Shown: one piece after another, positions 53,221 through 63,845 of the stretch
Layout: every line of letters begins with the position of its first letter
Position numbering within the stretch: position 1 is the stretch's first letter
Notes under the pieces: generated by a model
The model's input: the letters and a program-made list of their open reading frames with translations, nothing else
What the model was told of the DNA's origin: nothing
The model's database searches: none
Translations under genes and position numbers: made by a program
DNA from: Cytidiella melzeri
Lineage: Eukaryota > Basidiomycota > Agaricomycetes > Polyporales > Irpicaceae
Reading direction: 5' to 3'
DNA length: 64,000 nt
Assembly: GCA_022592445.1 (NCBI GenBank)
Contig: JABYQR010000125.1
Span: forward strand, 1-64,000

Positions 53221-53847
53221 TCCGGTGTCTATTTAGGCGCTTAACCGGCACCTATGTGGCACTTATCAGGTGCTTATTCCAGTGCTTATTCCAGCGCTTA
53301 AGAATTGATGCGCTGATGCGCCATCTGTCTCTGATGTGCTGATGCGCTCCTTTCCTTACCTGTGTATCACATGATAGAACTCTCTGGAACCTTGTGGAAC
53401 ATGCTGGAACTATAATATCATAGTATAGAACATTCCATTAGATGATGTCATAGTTCTTAGAACCTTCTGGAAAAGTCTAGCCTTGTCTTGGAACAGGCTA
53501 GAACAAGTCTAGCCTTGGGACTGGGTCATGGGGTCAGGTCATGGGGACAATTGCTATTGGTTGATTATTGAAGTGGCACCACTAGGGCATAGGGCATGCT
53601 TAGTAAGTTAGATTACTTCGCTTACTCATATAGGTATCAGGGATCTTAGGGTAGTACCTGGGGTCCTCTCCTTCATGTATATAGAGAGGCACTCCTGAGG
53701 GTATATCCCCTCAGTCTTATCCACTCTGTTGATAAAGGACTACTCAGTACTCTCTTGTACTTCGCTCATCACACCTCTCACACTCTATCTCACTCTATCC
53801 CCTCAAGTTTAACAACTTATCTGGTGAGTAGTAACCTTACTGTTACA
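53221..53847 (+). repeat. Family G LTR, right arm, 5'-truncated
   Basis: Plus orientation, beginning within the LTR at a position about 97 bp from the start of the solo copy at 20928, and ending ACTGTTACA. The following sequence is the complement of that before 52523, so no 5-bp duplication of the normal kind is present. Confidence 0.85.
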
Positions 53848-54403
53848 TTTGGATAAGACTGCCCCTACTTCCTTACATCTCTGGACATGCTGGAGGTTTC
53901 TTTCCCTTTCTTTTAGGTCTTGTGCCTGTGTGTGGGCCCCTTTACAAATCCTCTAGAAATAGAGGTAGCCGGACCATAGGCTCTAAGTGGTAGTCATGTC
54001 TAAGCTTTGCCTTAATGTGCACAACATGAATCACCCTCTCGTCCGACGCTCTCAGAGCTGATCAGAGCAGGGGTTGGCACTATGCCAACATGATGAAAGT
54101 GTGCCTCCCCACAGGTGATAGTACAGTCCAATGTCCAATGCTTGTCATAAGAGCTAGACAACAGGACTAGAAGCCCATGAGTGCCTAGGCATGTAGACAG
54201 GTAACTGGTTCTGGCCGGACTTAGGGTCAGTGTAATACTCATCCGCCAACCATTTGCCGCACGGGTGGAACCGTGAAGGAGATCCTTTCACCACCAGACC
54301 TGGAGAGAGAGTCCAGGCCGACGCCTGCACTACCCCACGCACACACAGGACCTCTCCTTTATGGAGATTTGTTTTGCACATCACTGAGCTGTCAAGCTCA
54401 TCA

Positions 54404-56338
54404 CATGTCGGAAAACTCAAATCAGCCTCTCGAGGCGCCTGCCTCACGTGAGCCTCCGGCAGCAATCTTGACAGCACCAAGTGCAGAGAAAGAATACGAG
54501 CTCAAGAGCCATGGCCTGCGCAATGTTGAGGTAAGCTCTCAATACTCGCAGCAGCCTGGCGTCCAATGCTGACACTTCTGCATAGAACGCACTGTGGGCC
54601 GTAGCAAATACTGACTTTCATCAGGCTCTTTCATATGACCGTCTTCATGTTGACATTATAGGGATGTTTCAGAAGCACATTCTTTCTGAGATCAAGACCA
54701 AACTGAAACACCTCGGCTGATGGGCACAAGTTAAGTTTGATGAAATGTATGTCCCATACTGTAACGTTAACCTCTGTTTGATGCACACTGAATGAGACGG
54801 TACCTCACTAGATATATGAACATGGCACACTGGTCTGATCTGGCACACTTCAAGCACAGGATCCTCACGCTTGATTTCAGCGATGGCAAAAAGTTAGCGG
54901 ATGTAGCAAGAGTAAGTGGACGTGTTTCAGATGAGCAATTCTGATTCTACATTTCAGATTCTTATTCATGCCACGCACAACGTTATGAGCAAAGCAAAAT
55001 CCCCAAAGGGTTTTGCATTACTCAAAGTCTTCTGGAAATGGCACGAGCTCAACATGTACCTATTGTTCAAGGTTCACACCGAAGAAACTATTCCTGCCTA
55101 CAACAGAACACTAAACACATTTCACGACCGACTAGCAGTGAGTCAATTATTGGGCATCATTGCAAAAGACAGACAGTGCGCTAAGAACAAGTACTTCTCA
55201 ATAGGAATACATTGATCTCAACGAAGGCGATGACTTGACGGACGTCAAGGACTGGAACAGAATCATCAAGCTTCACGTCCACGTTCACGCTGCTCGAGAC
55301 ATTTGCATGAAGGGTGTAATCGCTAACATGGACACAAAGGTAAACAAAAATTTAAATGGGCCCATGCGAAATGCCTAACGGATGCAAACAAATTTCAAGA
55401 ACGTAGAACCACAGGTACGAGATTGTACATAACTCAAATCAGCAACAAGAGTCTCATCTGATACGTGAACTATGATCAGTTAGGCAAGATTGAGGACCGA
55501 GCTCACGTGTGTTGTTTCACGCATGCATACATCAACGCCATGGATGATGCGTCAAAGGAAGTCCAACCGGGTCAGCCCGCAGATGAGGAGAGTGAGAGAC
55601 TAAACAGGCCCAGGGATGGATGGATATTTGGGCACGTCTACGTTGGATCACGCCGGAAAACCATATTCAGTGACTTTGCTGGTCAGTCAACTGCTGACGA
55701 CGCCTTCATCAATCTTTGTTGGAAGCTGGCTGATTGTTTGAGAGACCTTATGTCTCGGACCACTGTGGCGGGCGGTGTACCCCTTCCAAAGCCACCACTC
55801 CCTATCATCCGTGGCTCAGATACGGTAAGTACCATCATTACCCATCAGCATCAGACCCAAAGCTGAATTCCAAACTCGCCCAGATCATCAACTGCTCACA
55901 TATGCTGGTAGACTACGAGCACAAGGTCTCCTGGAAAACAGCTACGGATCGCCTTTATTGCAAGACATGCCAAGACTATGAGGTGAAGCAATTTGACTGC
56001 ACTCTGGTACATATGTCAGATACCAAGGTGATGTACTGCAGGCTCGTTCAAATCTTGTCTATTTTACTGGAGAGCAGAAGTTTGCACTAGCCCTCGTTCA
56101 GCCCATGATCTCAACCATTGTACAGAGGGGAGACGCAGAGCTTGGCCTGTGCCGACTTTGGGAGAAGTCTCGTCAGGACTTGATGGTTGTTCCGGCGCGG
56201 TCTATCATCAGGGGTGCAGTCCTTGTTCCAGATTGCAAGCATAACGGAGAATATACACTAATGGACTGTCTTGACACCAATCAATTCTTACGCTCAATGC
56301 CCCTGTTTCCGAACCAAGATATGGAGATGGTCCTCTAG
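54404..56338 (+). pseudogene. Plavaka-type transposase, C-terminal half, copy 2
   Basis: It begins in mid-gene: EKEYELKSHGLRNVE, a 55-nt intron (54531-54585), then NALWAVANTDFHQALSYDRL and HVDIIGMFQKHILSEIK, matching copy 1 (HVYIIGLFQKYILLEIK). A stop follows near 54720. Further blocks: ILIHATHNVMSKAKSPKGFA, HELNMYLLFKVHTEETIPAY, FGHVYVGSRRKTIFSDFAGQ, AFINLCWKLADCLRDLM, YEHKVSWKTATDRLYCK, and FLRSMPLFPNQDMEMVL at 56338. The middle has several stops and shifts. The N-terminal half is absent, so this copy cannot make transposase. Confidence 0.78.
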
Positions 56339-57114
56339 CGTCATTGGTAAGTTCCTACATCGTTTGTTGTTACTAATTCCAGTCCCTGTGTACTCAAACA
56401 TCAATCTGACGCGTTTTCCAGACTGCAGCTCCCTTTTATGCACATTTGCTATTGCATACACACCACTTTTCTCCTCCCTACCTCTTTGGATGCCGTACAA
56501 GTCTACTTCTGCCAATTATACCCCCCCTGGTATTGCCATAATTGAGGCCGTGTTCCCCAAGGAGGGGCCCTGGATCTGGTTTGGTGAGCTGAAATGTTCA
56601 CAGACATTGGATCCTGACGTCTGACATTGAATTTTCTCAGATGCTCTCACCACCGGCCTGACCATCCCATCACATGAACACCGACAACACATCAGCTGAC
56701 GGCAACGAATTTTATCAAGTCACACGTGTTCCCCTTTTCCATCTACTTTCCTCAACACGACACCTTCCCTCTTCCCCGTGCCAGTACATGAGGCAGTTCT
56801 ACAGCCCTACAACACAGCACTGTCACTCAAATATTAGGCTACACGCGGCTTGCTAACGCCAACGCCCAGCAGCGCCTTACAGTAATGAGGTGATGTACGT
56901 GTCTCCTGTCAATTGTTTTGTTGAACACGCAATGAACCACGCCTCCAGCATGACTCTTCACATGCAAATCTCACGTCAACACAGTGCGCGACCCAGTACC
57001 GTATAATTGACATAAGCTTCCTTCCCTCATGCTTCCTTGTTAGTATAAAAACAGTAATACGTGCTATCTACTGCCAGTATCGCATCTCACAGACTTTCCT
57101 CTCCACACGCTCTC
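56339..57114. other. Spacer between transposase and companion gene, copy 2
   Basis: It matches the position of 20076-21870 in copy 1 but is shorter (no solo LTR here). Splice-like edges near 56345 and 56428 suggest residual exon structure. No domain recognised. Confidence 0.4.
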
Positions 57115-57636
57115 ATGTCGCAGGCCTTGAGCTACTTGACAGTCAACAACAACAGCAACGATGATGACGAGGATGATTCCGATCTCAAACGTTACGACAA
57201 TGGTCTCCAGCTGCCAGTTCAACAGTTGTGCTCGTTGGAACTCAACTCTTGTGGAAACAGTCACCTCAGCTCTGCAAGCATGCGCTCCAGCTCTGTAAAC
57301 CTGCGTAAGGCTTCACGCTCAGGTGTTCTGCCTCCCACCAATGCCGACGTGATGCAGGTCAGTCACATAGCAGCCTGCATACTTCGAAATACACTGACAT
57401 CTCATACAGGAGCTGAACCGAGCCCAGCTTGAGTCCGCTGAGCTTAGCAAGTGACTCAAACAAACTGAGCAGGAGAAGAAGGAGCTATCAGATACTCTGC
57501 GACTCACCAAGCAACGCGGAAAGGGACAATCTCAGCTACAGGTAGACCAAGGCGATGCTGAAGCCGTTCTTCACCTTCTACAGGTGAAGAAGGTTGAAGA
57601 GTGCGCAAAGAAATACGCTCTCCTCTATTGGCCCTG

Positions 57637-58395
57637 TGTCACGGAGACAAGGCTCGACGTGACAGATAGGGACACGAAGTGGATATCGACGAGGAGGTGG
57701 TGGCAGGCGTGTAGCACAGTGCTCTCACCAGCTATCAGACTTTATACGAGTTGTCTAGCCCAGTAAAGACCAAGTTAGTATTGATACTACTCGCTATGTA
57801 GTACAAGAGGGGTGTTGCTTACCTAGCCCAGTAAAGACCAAGAGGTCGAGATGGGGGCTAGGAGCGTACATGTAGCAGCTTATATAGACTTCAGGGACCT
57901 GCGCACAGACCATGTTGAGGGCAGGCTTTGCAAGAAGCCATGGGAACGAAGAACAAAAGAACTACCTAAAGGAGAACAATAGCTATTGTCTAGACCTTGC
58001 CAAGAACTCTACCCGTGAGAGAATCTATCTAAAAGGAGACCAACTATTGTATTCCATTCCCACACCTGTGAGAACATCCTTCCATAAAGAGAACAATAGG
58101 GAAAGAACAATAAGGAGCCCATGTGGACGGTATCTATGACGTTAAACCCTAGCTATGGGCTGAGCCATGTGCTTGTAGCCATGTGGTCTTACTTAAGCTA
58201 AGTCACATGCCAGTGTGACGTAGTAGCAAGTAATGTGACCGTGTGGAGCGTCTAAGCCACGTGACACGGGCGCTTAATAGACGTGCAAAGGAGTTTATGC
58301 AGAGAGAATTGAAACTAGGTTGTAGCCCGGAGTTTTACAGATAAAAACAAGAGGTAAATTGCGAAAATTAAGGGCTAGTCAGGCCATCCATGACA
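57637..58395 (-). repeat. Solo LTR of Gypsy F family in a companion-gene exon
   Basis: Plus-strand edges are TGTCACGGAGAC and CCATCCATGACA. Flanks are CCCTG at 57632-57636 and CCCTG at 58396-58400. It is a close relative of 14226-14918. Without it the companion exon reads from ALLYWP into VAKLTCDS. Confidence 0.93.
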
Positions 58396-59061
58396 CCCTG
58401 GGTAGCAAAACTTACCTGCGATTCACTGAGTGTGATGCATCCAGAAGTTGATGAGAAGGCACAATACAGGAACGAGCAGTCGCAGGAGAAGGCACACTTG
58501 GCTGACATGTGGGATGTCCTGGCAGCCAATCCAGACGTCAAGCCCATCCTAGGGTTAGCGGGGTGGCTCCCTGGAACAGTACATAATTGTTGCTTCTTAC
58601 TTACAGTGGTTAATCTTTGTTTAGTTTTGCGAAATGGTTTCAGCTGAAAAGTGCAAGTTTGTGCATGCTGCTGTAGGAAACATCGTTGACATCTTTGGCT
58701 CCCTTGGTCTGACTAGCAACAAGCTTGGAACGCCTGCAGCACAGAAGACCTGCAACACTTTGCAGGCTATGGGCCCTCAACACCACAACAATCATTACTG
58801 CCTTTTGCTCTTCCCTGACGAGCATCCGGGTGACATCTTGTGGCTATTTTGGACCAAAAGAATTGTCTTCGTATGCCATTTTCACCGTGCAATCCTCAGG
58901 TTGCAATACTAACACATCACATCACTAGGTCATCAAGTCCAGTATTCTTGGTAAGGGATCAATCAGAGGGGCAACAAATACGCTTGCAAAGGCACACCGA
59001 TGGGGTATAACAAAGGTTACACCTGGGTTAATCGCATTCGCAGCCGTTGTTGTGAGTATCC

Positions 59062-59692
59062 CACTGCGGGCAAAGGCCAATTTCACATGATGTGAAATTA
59101 TTGTGAGAGTTATAAAAATCCCATGAATATCTGGTTATGTTTGAAGGGTTAGATTGATATACAATCAAACACATTTTTGTGATTTTTCTACAAATTTTCA
59201 AGCCTATCTACTGGCAGCCTTTCCGCGCTCCGAAAATCTGTGTGAATATTGATTTTTCGGGCAGATTTCCGACCGATCTAAAATTATAAAAACAAATAAA
59301 TTCCCACATGTGTCAGGTGATGGCAAACATAATGTGGCAAACAACTTTCCATAACTTTTCAGTAGCACGTCGCCGGAAATTCTACCTGCCCTTTCCTTTT
59401 CTGGATTTTTTCATGCCCTTTTCCAATTCCGTGGAAGGCATCTTTTCCACTTGGTTTTCTGAGCCATGAAAGGTAAATTTCTTTGATTTTTCTTGTTGAT
59501 TGAACTACCACTTAAAAACAGAAAGACCTGCCCCTGAAAAGGCACAGAATTTGTATAGCATTATTTTGTATTCTCAAACATTAAGAAATGATTCCGAGCC
59601 CAAAATTGCCTATGGATTATCTGCTGATAGTTAACATTTAAGTCGTAATCACGCAAATTTCAGGCATGTGAAATCGGCGTTTGCCCCTAGTG
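59062..59692. mobile_element. CACTA-type miniature element 2, 3-bp target duplication
   Basis: Ends CACTGCGGGCAAAGGCC (left) and the complement of CACTAGGGGCAAACGCC (right). Flanks are TCC at 59059-59061 and TCC at 59693-59695. 631 bp, no coding capacity. It is inverted relative to element 1 and matches it over the whole internal part. It lies inside an intron of the companion gene. Confidence 0.9.
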
Positions 59693-60824
59693 TCCCAACC
59701 TTTTGTTTCAACCCATCAATTGAGATATCTTTTTGTAGATTATTTACCTCGCTTTGGGTGACGATAGCTTCATTGTGGGGAATATGACAAAGGCGGTTTC
59801 CTACGACTACCAGGCTCTGTTTGACCATTACCTCAAACTCCTCCATTTGAAGCCCCAAGGTACTCAGGAGCTACTTGCGTGGATGGACTGTCAGGTTTTT
59901 GATACTACAGACACACCGACATCAGCCACAGAATCTGCTTCACCAGACAATGACTTTGACGCGCACAATCAAGAAATTGAGGCCATGTTCGGAGCTGAGC
60001 CTGTATCTTGCAGTCCATCCCCTCTGTTTCAGGCTCCGCCTCCTCCTCGGGTTCCTGGGCTGCCGTTGAACGCTCTCATTCCCGCTCCACCATGGTTAAA
60101 CACTCTCGTTCCTGCTCCCCCTCGTTGACAATTCTTGGCCCCAGCTGCTCCTCCTTTGGCGGCCTCTCGAGCCCGTTCACTTGTGCCATCTGCTCCTCGC
60201 TCTGTGTCTGCCCAAGCTCCCTCACCCGCCCCGCCTTCCCTTTGTCCCGTGCCCTCTCGAGCTCCTTCGCCTGACGTATTGTATGACCCTCGTGATGGTC
60301 CTCCTGCTGTCGGCGGAGTTGTGCGTCTGGGAGCCCCTGTTGTCCTCCCTCGTCCTGGAGCAGCCTTGAATCCTGTCCCGCCTCCTATTCCGCCGGCTCC
60401 TCCTGGACTTGGTCCTGCACAGATCTCTGCAGACGTTTCCGCTGGTTCTGGGTCGCTTGATCAGGCGCCTCCAACAAATGAGCTTGCCACGCTCAAGAAG
60501 CACGCCAGAAGACGTGCTCCTGCTGGTGCTACGGTTGCAGCGGAGGGACAAGAGACTATCACATCCCGACAATTGGTGTACCTCAAACCATAGGTTTTAT
60601 TTGGGAGGTGTTCGAGTTGCTCACCCTGCGTTTTTCGAGACTGTAAAATACCTGTTGATTTCAAATGCATGATTACCATTTGTTCACTCTTCTCTACACA
60701 ATCACAGCACGCATCAATGTGTTAAGAGTGAAGTGGGGTAGTGAAATCAGTTAGTATTTGTCTAAGTACAAGATAGCCACGGCAGTATATAGTGTATATT
60801 AGTTATATGCTGTGTATGGTCTTA

Positions 60825-60899
60825 TAGCGTAGCAGTTTTAATGGCTGAGTGAGATCAACTATACGCGCGTGAAGTATTTGAATACGCAGGTTTGAATCC
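60825..60899 (+). ncRNA. tRNA-like module with pol III A and B box motifs (Plavaka copy 2)
   Basis: TAGCGTAGCAG at 60825-60835 resembles the A box, and GGTTTGAATCC at 60889-60899 the B box. The region before it (TATATGCTGTGTATGGTCTTA) also matches copy 1. A-to-B spacing is 64 bp against 46 bp in copy 1 (start to start). A transcript is not shown. Confidence 0.48.
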
Positions 60900-60911
60900 G
60901 CTTCAATGCCA

Positions 60912-61302
60912 TTAAATTGAGGTCAATGGCCTTACTAAGCGTAACTAGACATTTGCAAAGATCTCTAATGAGTTTACAAAAGAACATAAGAAAAATTTGT
61001 ATATAACAAGTATACCATGTAGCGCACTTGTAAGTAACTCTACTAAGAGGACGGTAAGATGGGCTTTCAGTAAGCAGATGTGTAATGAGTATACAATGAA
61101 CATAAGAAAACACTTACCCATGTAACGTACTTGTAAGTAATACCACTACAGCGGTAAGTAAAATGCAATGACCTCCAGTAAGCAGAGATGTATAATGTAA
61201 CAGTGATTCAATAACAAACATAACAAACACAGTAGTAGTCATTCAATTATTTGATGCAGTGGTCGGGGTGCCCTTCAGATGCCTCTAGCTACCGCAATGA
61301 TA
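60912..61302. other. 3' spacer of Plavaka copy 2
   Basis: No gene recognised. AAGTAACTCTACTAAGAGG and AAGTAATACCACTACAGCGG (61032, 61135) head two related units of roughly 105 bp, each with GTAAG and AGTAAGCAGATG words. It lies between the pol III-like module and the TCTAGA-bearing end. Confidence 0.4.
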
Positions 61303-61510
61303 TCTAGATGCATCCCGCTCAACGTGAAGTATATAGATGTGATAGATCTCCCTAGAGGGTGGGCGGGCAATCTAGAGGGTCTGAGATAATCTGAAGGCAT
61401 GATAATCTCCAGATGTTTACTGTTGACTCTGAATTCTCTCTAGAGTCCCTCTGGACAATCTGCGCGCCTATCATAGCATCTACCTATCTCGATGCCTCAA
61501 GAGGCTCTTT
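61303..61510 (+). repeat. Right terminal region of Plavaka copy 2 with TCTAGA motifs
   Basis: TCTAGA at 61303, 61371 and 61439, with degenerate forms such as CCTCTAGCT (61282) and CCCTAGAGG (61350). Less dense than in copy 1, as expected for an older or more diverged copy. The end near 61510 is inferred from similarity to copy 1. Confidence 0.6.
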
Positions 61511-61544
61511 CAGAATTTCCGACACACACTGTCACACAGTCACC

Positions 61545-62324
61545 ATGCCGCTTTCCCGCTACATTGCTGTCAGATCTGGTTGCAATACCCCTTACTCCAT
61601 CCCCGTCCGCAACAAAGTCACCAGACTTCAAGAACGCCTTACCGTCTCCAAGGAGACCCTTGACAAGTTCAAAGATGCTGGCAAGCCTCTCCAGCTCAAG
61701 TACCCTGGTAACAAGCCCCTCATCAAGAGGATCAACCTCAAGGAGCGGGCTCGCACCACCATTGAGCTTGAGGAGGACCAGGATTGTATGAGAAAGGTCT
61801 CCAGCCTCATGTCTAAACTCAGCCTTCTCAACCGAATCAAGGAGCAGAAGAAGAAAAAGGCTGAAAAGCTTACCCTTCTCCAGCGCATTGAGGAGCGCAA
61901 CCAACGCGCTTACATTCCCACTCCCTCTCCACTTCCCGCCACCCTCCACTTCCATAAAACAAAGCTTATGCTTTGTCAGCAGGATTCCAAACCAATGGTC
62001 ACAGCAGCCTGTCAAAGGCTTGAGCCTGTGCTCAAGAAGCTGGACGCCTTCTTCTTGAGTGGTGGGCAATTGTCTAATCATCAGCTCAACACTTGTTGGG
62101 AGAAAGCCCAGCTGCTGATCAGTTTTGTCTTCATGATTGAGCAGTAGTTCAAGGAGAATCACACGGACAAGATGTCGAATAGGGAATGGAGAATGTTAAA
62201 AAAGGACTTAAAGAGTTTAGGCAGGATTAGTTTTGTAGACATACATCGTAGATGGGGTTATATCCTAGAGCTACTAGAAGGACTGTTTGATATGAATGCC
62301 TTTGTATATGCAGAAATGGAATAA
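61545..62324 (+). pseudogene. Gypsy E accessory ORF upstream of gag
   Basis: From the ATG at 61545 the frame runs 259 codons to TAA at 62322-62324, with a single TAG near 62146-62148 where Gypsy D has Trp. It begins MPLSRYIAVRSGCNTPYSIP. A Lys/Arg/Glu-rich helical middle follows (NRIKEQKKKKAEKLTLLQRI), then TPSPLPATLHFHKTKLML and a C-terminal DIHRRWGYILELLEGLFDMN. Similarity to D starts just before this ATG, and the open frame upstream (from 61413) is transposon sequence, so 61545 is preferred. It lies 171 bp before gag. No known domain recognised. Confidence 0.72.
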
Positions 62325-62495
62325 AATGTATGGGCTGACAAGCTTCATTTTACTCGCTGACAACTTCCTGCAAAGGATTTAATGTGTGAAAACAACTCTG
62401 ACAAGAGTTCAATGTGTGAAAAGTGGTGTTTTCTCTTCTTCTTATACTAGAAATAGTTTTTCGCTTATCCTTTGCTAACCAAGAAATTAGAAGCA
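62325..62495 (+). other. Conserved spacer between accessory ORF and gag in Gypsy D/E
   Basis: Nearly the same sequence occurs at 51007-51177 on minus, including AATGTGTGAAAACAACTCTG and a repeat AATGTGTGAAAA at 62380 and 62410. It ends with the gag ATG. It may hold leader, packaging or priming functions; none is demonstrated. Confidence 0.5.
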
Positions 62496-63845
62496 ATGGC
62501 CACTCAATCCAACGCCGGATCTAGTGCTGCCCCCGCTGCTAATGCCAACCTCACCCACTCTGTTCCTTTTGGCAAAATCACGCTGATTGTCTACAACCCT
62601 TTGGTTGAGAACTTTGAGCAGCATATCTTCCACAACCTCAACATGGCGCAAATGGTCTTTACTCACACAGTTGAGGGAGAAGCAACTACTACCATTGTTC
62701 ACAACATGATGAATCAGATGGTTCTTATCTAGAACAATCAGCTGTTGTTGTTGGAGGATAACCTCCAGGAATATGTGGATAAGGTTGCTCAAGACCTATA
62801 TTTGCAGTCTGCTGCAGACACACAAGTCCAGCGGATGGACACTGACCTGGATATGGTCAAAACAACAATCACTAATGTGGTCAACCAGATCAACCAGCTT
62901 CCCTTTTTTCAAGGACAAGGAGGATCCTCGCGCCAGCCTAAGATTGGCAAACCCCCGGAGTTCAACGGTACCAATGGCAAGGTCAAGTTCAATGAGTGGT
63001 TGAACAAGATCTCTCTGTGGCTCGTCCATGAGAACGTTGCTACTGACAGGCAATGTATTGCCATCGCAATGAACTGGCTCTCAGGTGCGGCGGCTCAATA
63101 CATGTAGCCGTGAATCAAGAAGCTCATGAAGGGTCAGATGATTGGAATGTGGGAAGAGTTTGAAAACAAGCTCAAGGTACAAGATGATCAACGGGACAAC
63201 AAGGAGGGTGCTCAAAATGAGCTCAATGCCTTGTTTAACAATACGGATCTGGTGTACAAGAACTTCGTCAAGTATGCAGAACGTTTCCGTATGCTTGGCA
63301 GGCTTTCTGGATACAAGGACGACTTGCTTATTCAGAAGCTCAAGCACGTCATCAAGAAGGACATGAGGCTCTTCATGATTGGGAAAGACAAAAATCAAAT
63401 TTCTACCACATGAACTCAATTCCTCTACCTCTTGCTCGACATCCACAAGAAGTTCTATTCCAAGAAAGTGCAGGGCCAGAACTTTGCAAAAGAAAAGGAT
63501 ACCTCCACTCCTATGGAGGTGGACGCTGCGGACAAGAAGAAGAAGAAAAACGAGAAGCAGAACAAGGGCAAAGGCAAAGAGAAGAAGAAGGAAAGGAAGA
63601 AGGATGGAAAGTCTTTGGCACCGAAGAAGATTTGGGCAGCAGATGCCAAGGACTCAGGGACGTACAGCAAGGCAGATACCTCTAAAGCCTAGTTGTCTAA
63701 AACACAAAATGTTACTACCGCGCGCCTAGAGTTGGCGGCTCATATTGAGGAGGTTCCAACAGAAGATGATGAACTTTTGACTCCTCACTCGTCCCCTGAC
63801 AAGGGTAAAGGGAAAAAGCCAACCAAGGGCAAGGATTTTTTCTGA
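62496..63845 (+). pseudogene. Gypsy E Gag
   Basis: Starts MATQSNAGSSAAPAANANLT. A stop follows NMMNQMVLI near 62730. Then QPKIGKPPEFNGTNGKVKFN and FNEWLNKISLWLVHENVATD, another stop after AAQYM (63107), EFENKLKVQDDQRDNKEGAQ, a stop near 63412, and a Lys-rich linker (AADKKKKKNEKQNKGKGKEK), with a final stop at 63843-63845. Compared with Gypsy D the zinc-knuckle-like segment is missing between the Lys-rich linker and SLAPKKIWAADA. Confidence 0.83.

Larger units (their letters stand above)
51965..54403. repeat. Large inverted repeat centred on head-to-head family G LTRs
   Basis: The left arm (51965-53220) and right arm (53221-54403) are diverged reverse complements. Inner parts are LTRs of family G. 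Outer parts (51965-52522 and 53848-54403) share a non-LTR stretch, for example CCTAAGTCCGGCCAGAAC (52142) against its complement near 54211-54228. The centre is 53220/53221, where the right LTR lacks about 97 bp of its start. Outer ends are GCTGTCAAGCTCATCA and its complement. Arms differ at many bases and by small indels, so the structure is not very recent. Confidence 0.85.
57115..60593 (+). pseudogene. Companion gene of Plavaka copy 2 (uncharacterised, DUF6698-like)
   Basis: Start MSQALSYLTVNNNSNDDDED at 57115, followed by an acidic/Ser-rich segment. Introns visible: 57358-57409, 58579-58624, 58871-58928 and 59052-59738 (the last holds CACTA-type element 2). Conserved blocks: a helical segment (KQTEQEKKELSDTLRLTKQR), QEKAHLADMWDVLAANPD, VGNIVDIFGSLGLTSNKLG, SSILGKGSIRGATNTLAK, VTPGLIAFAAVV, LALGDDSFIVGNMTKAVSYD and LKPQGTQELLAWMDCQVFD, then a Pro-rich tail. 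A solo F LTR (57637-58395) splits an exon at YALLYWP. A stop occurs near 57450 and another ends the frame at 60126-60128; the Pro-rich frame continues in another phase to 60593. Function unknown. It always lies downstream of the transposase on the same strand. Confidence 0.68.
54404..61510 (+). mobile_element. Plavaka-type transposon copy 2, 5'-truncated
   Basis: Same gene order as copy 1: transposase 3' half (54404-56338), companion gene (57115-60593), pol III-like module (60825-60899), TCTAGA-bearing end (61303-61444). The right end is estimated at about 61510 by alignment with copy 1 (GAGGCTCTTT against GAGGCGCCTT). Its 5' half is missing where it meets the inverted repeat at 54403. Nested inside are a solo F LTR (57637-58395) and CACTA-type element 2 (59062-59692). 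It lies directly upstream of the Gypsy E accessory ORF. Confidence 0.7.

Noticed and set aside
61497..62162. 221-codon minus-strand frame opposite the Gypsy E accessory ORF
   Set aside because: The plus-strand frame is conserved in Gypsy D with protein-like substitutions. The opposite frame is a shadow rich in Leu, Ser and Glu and has no match of its own.
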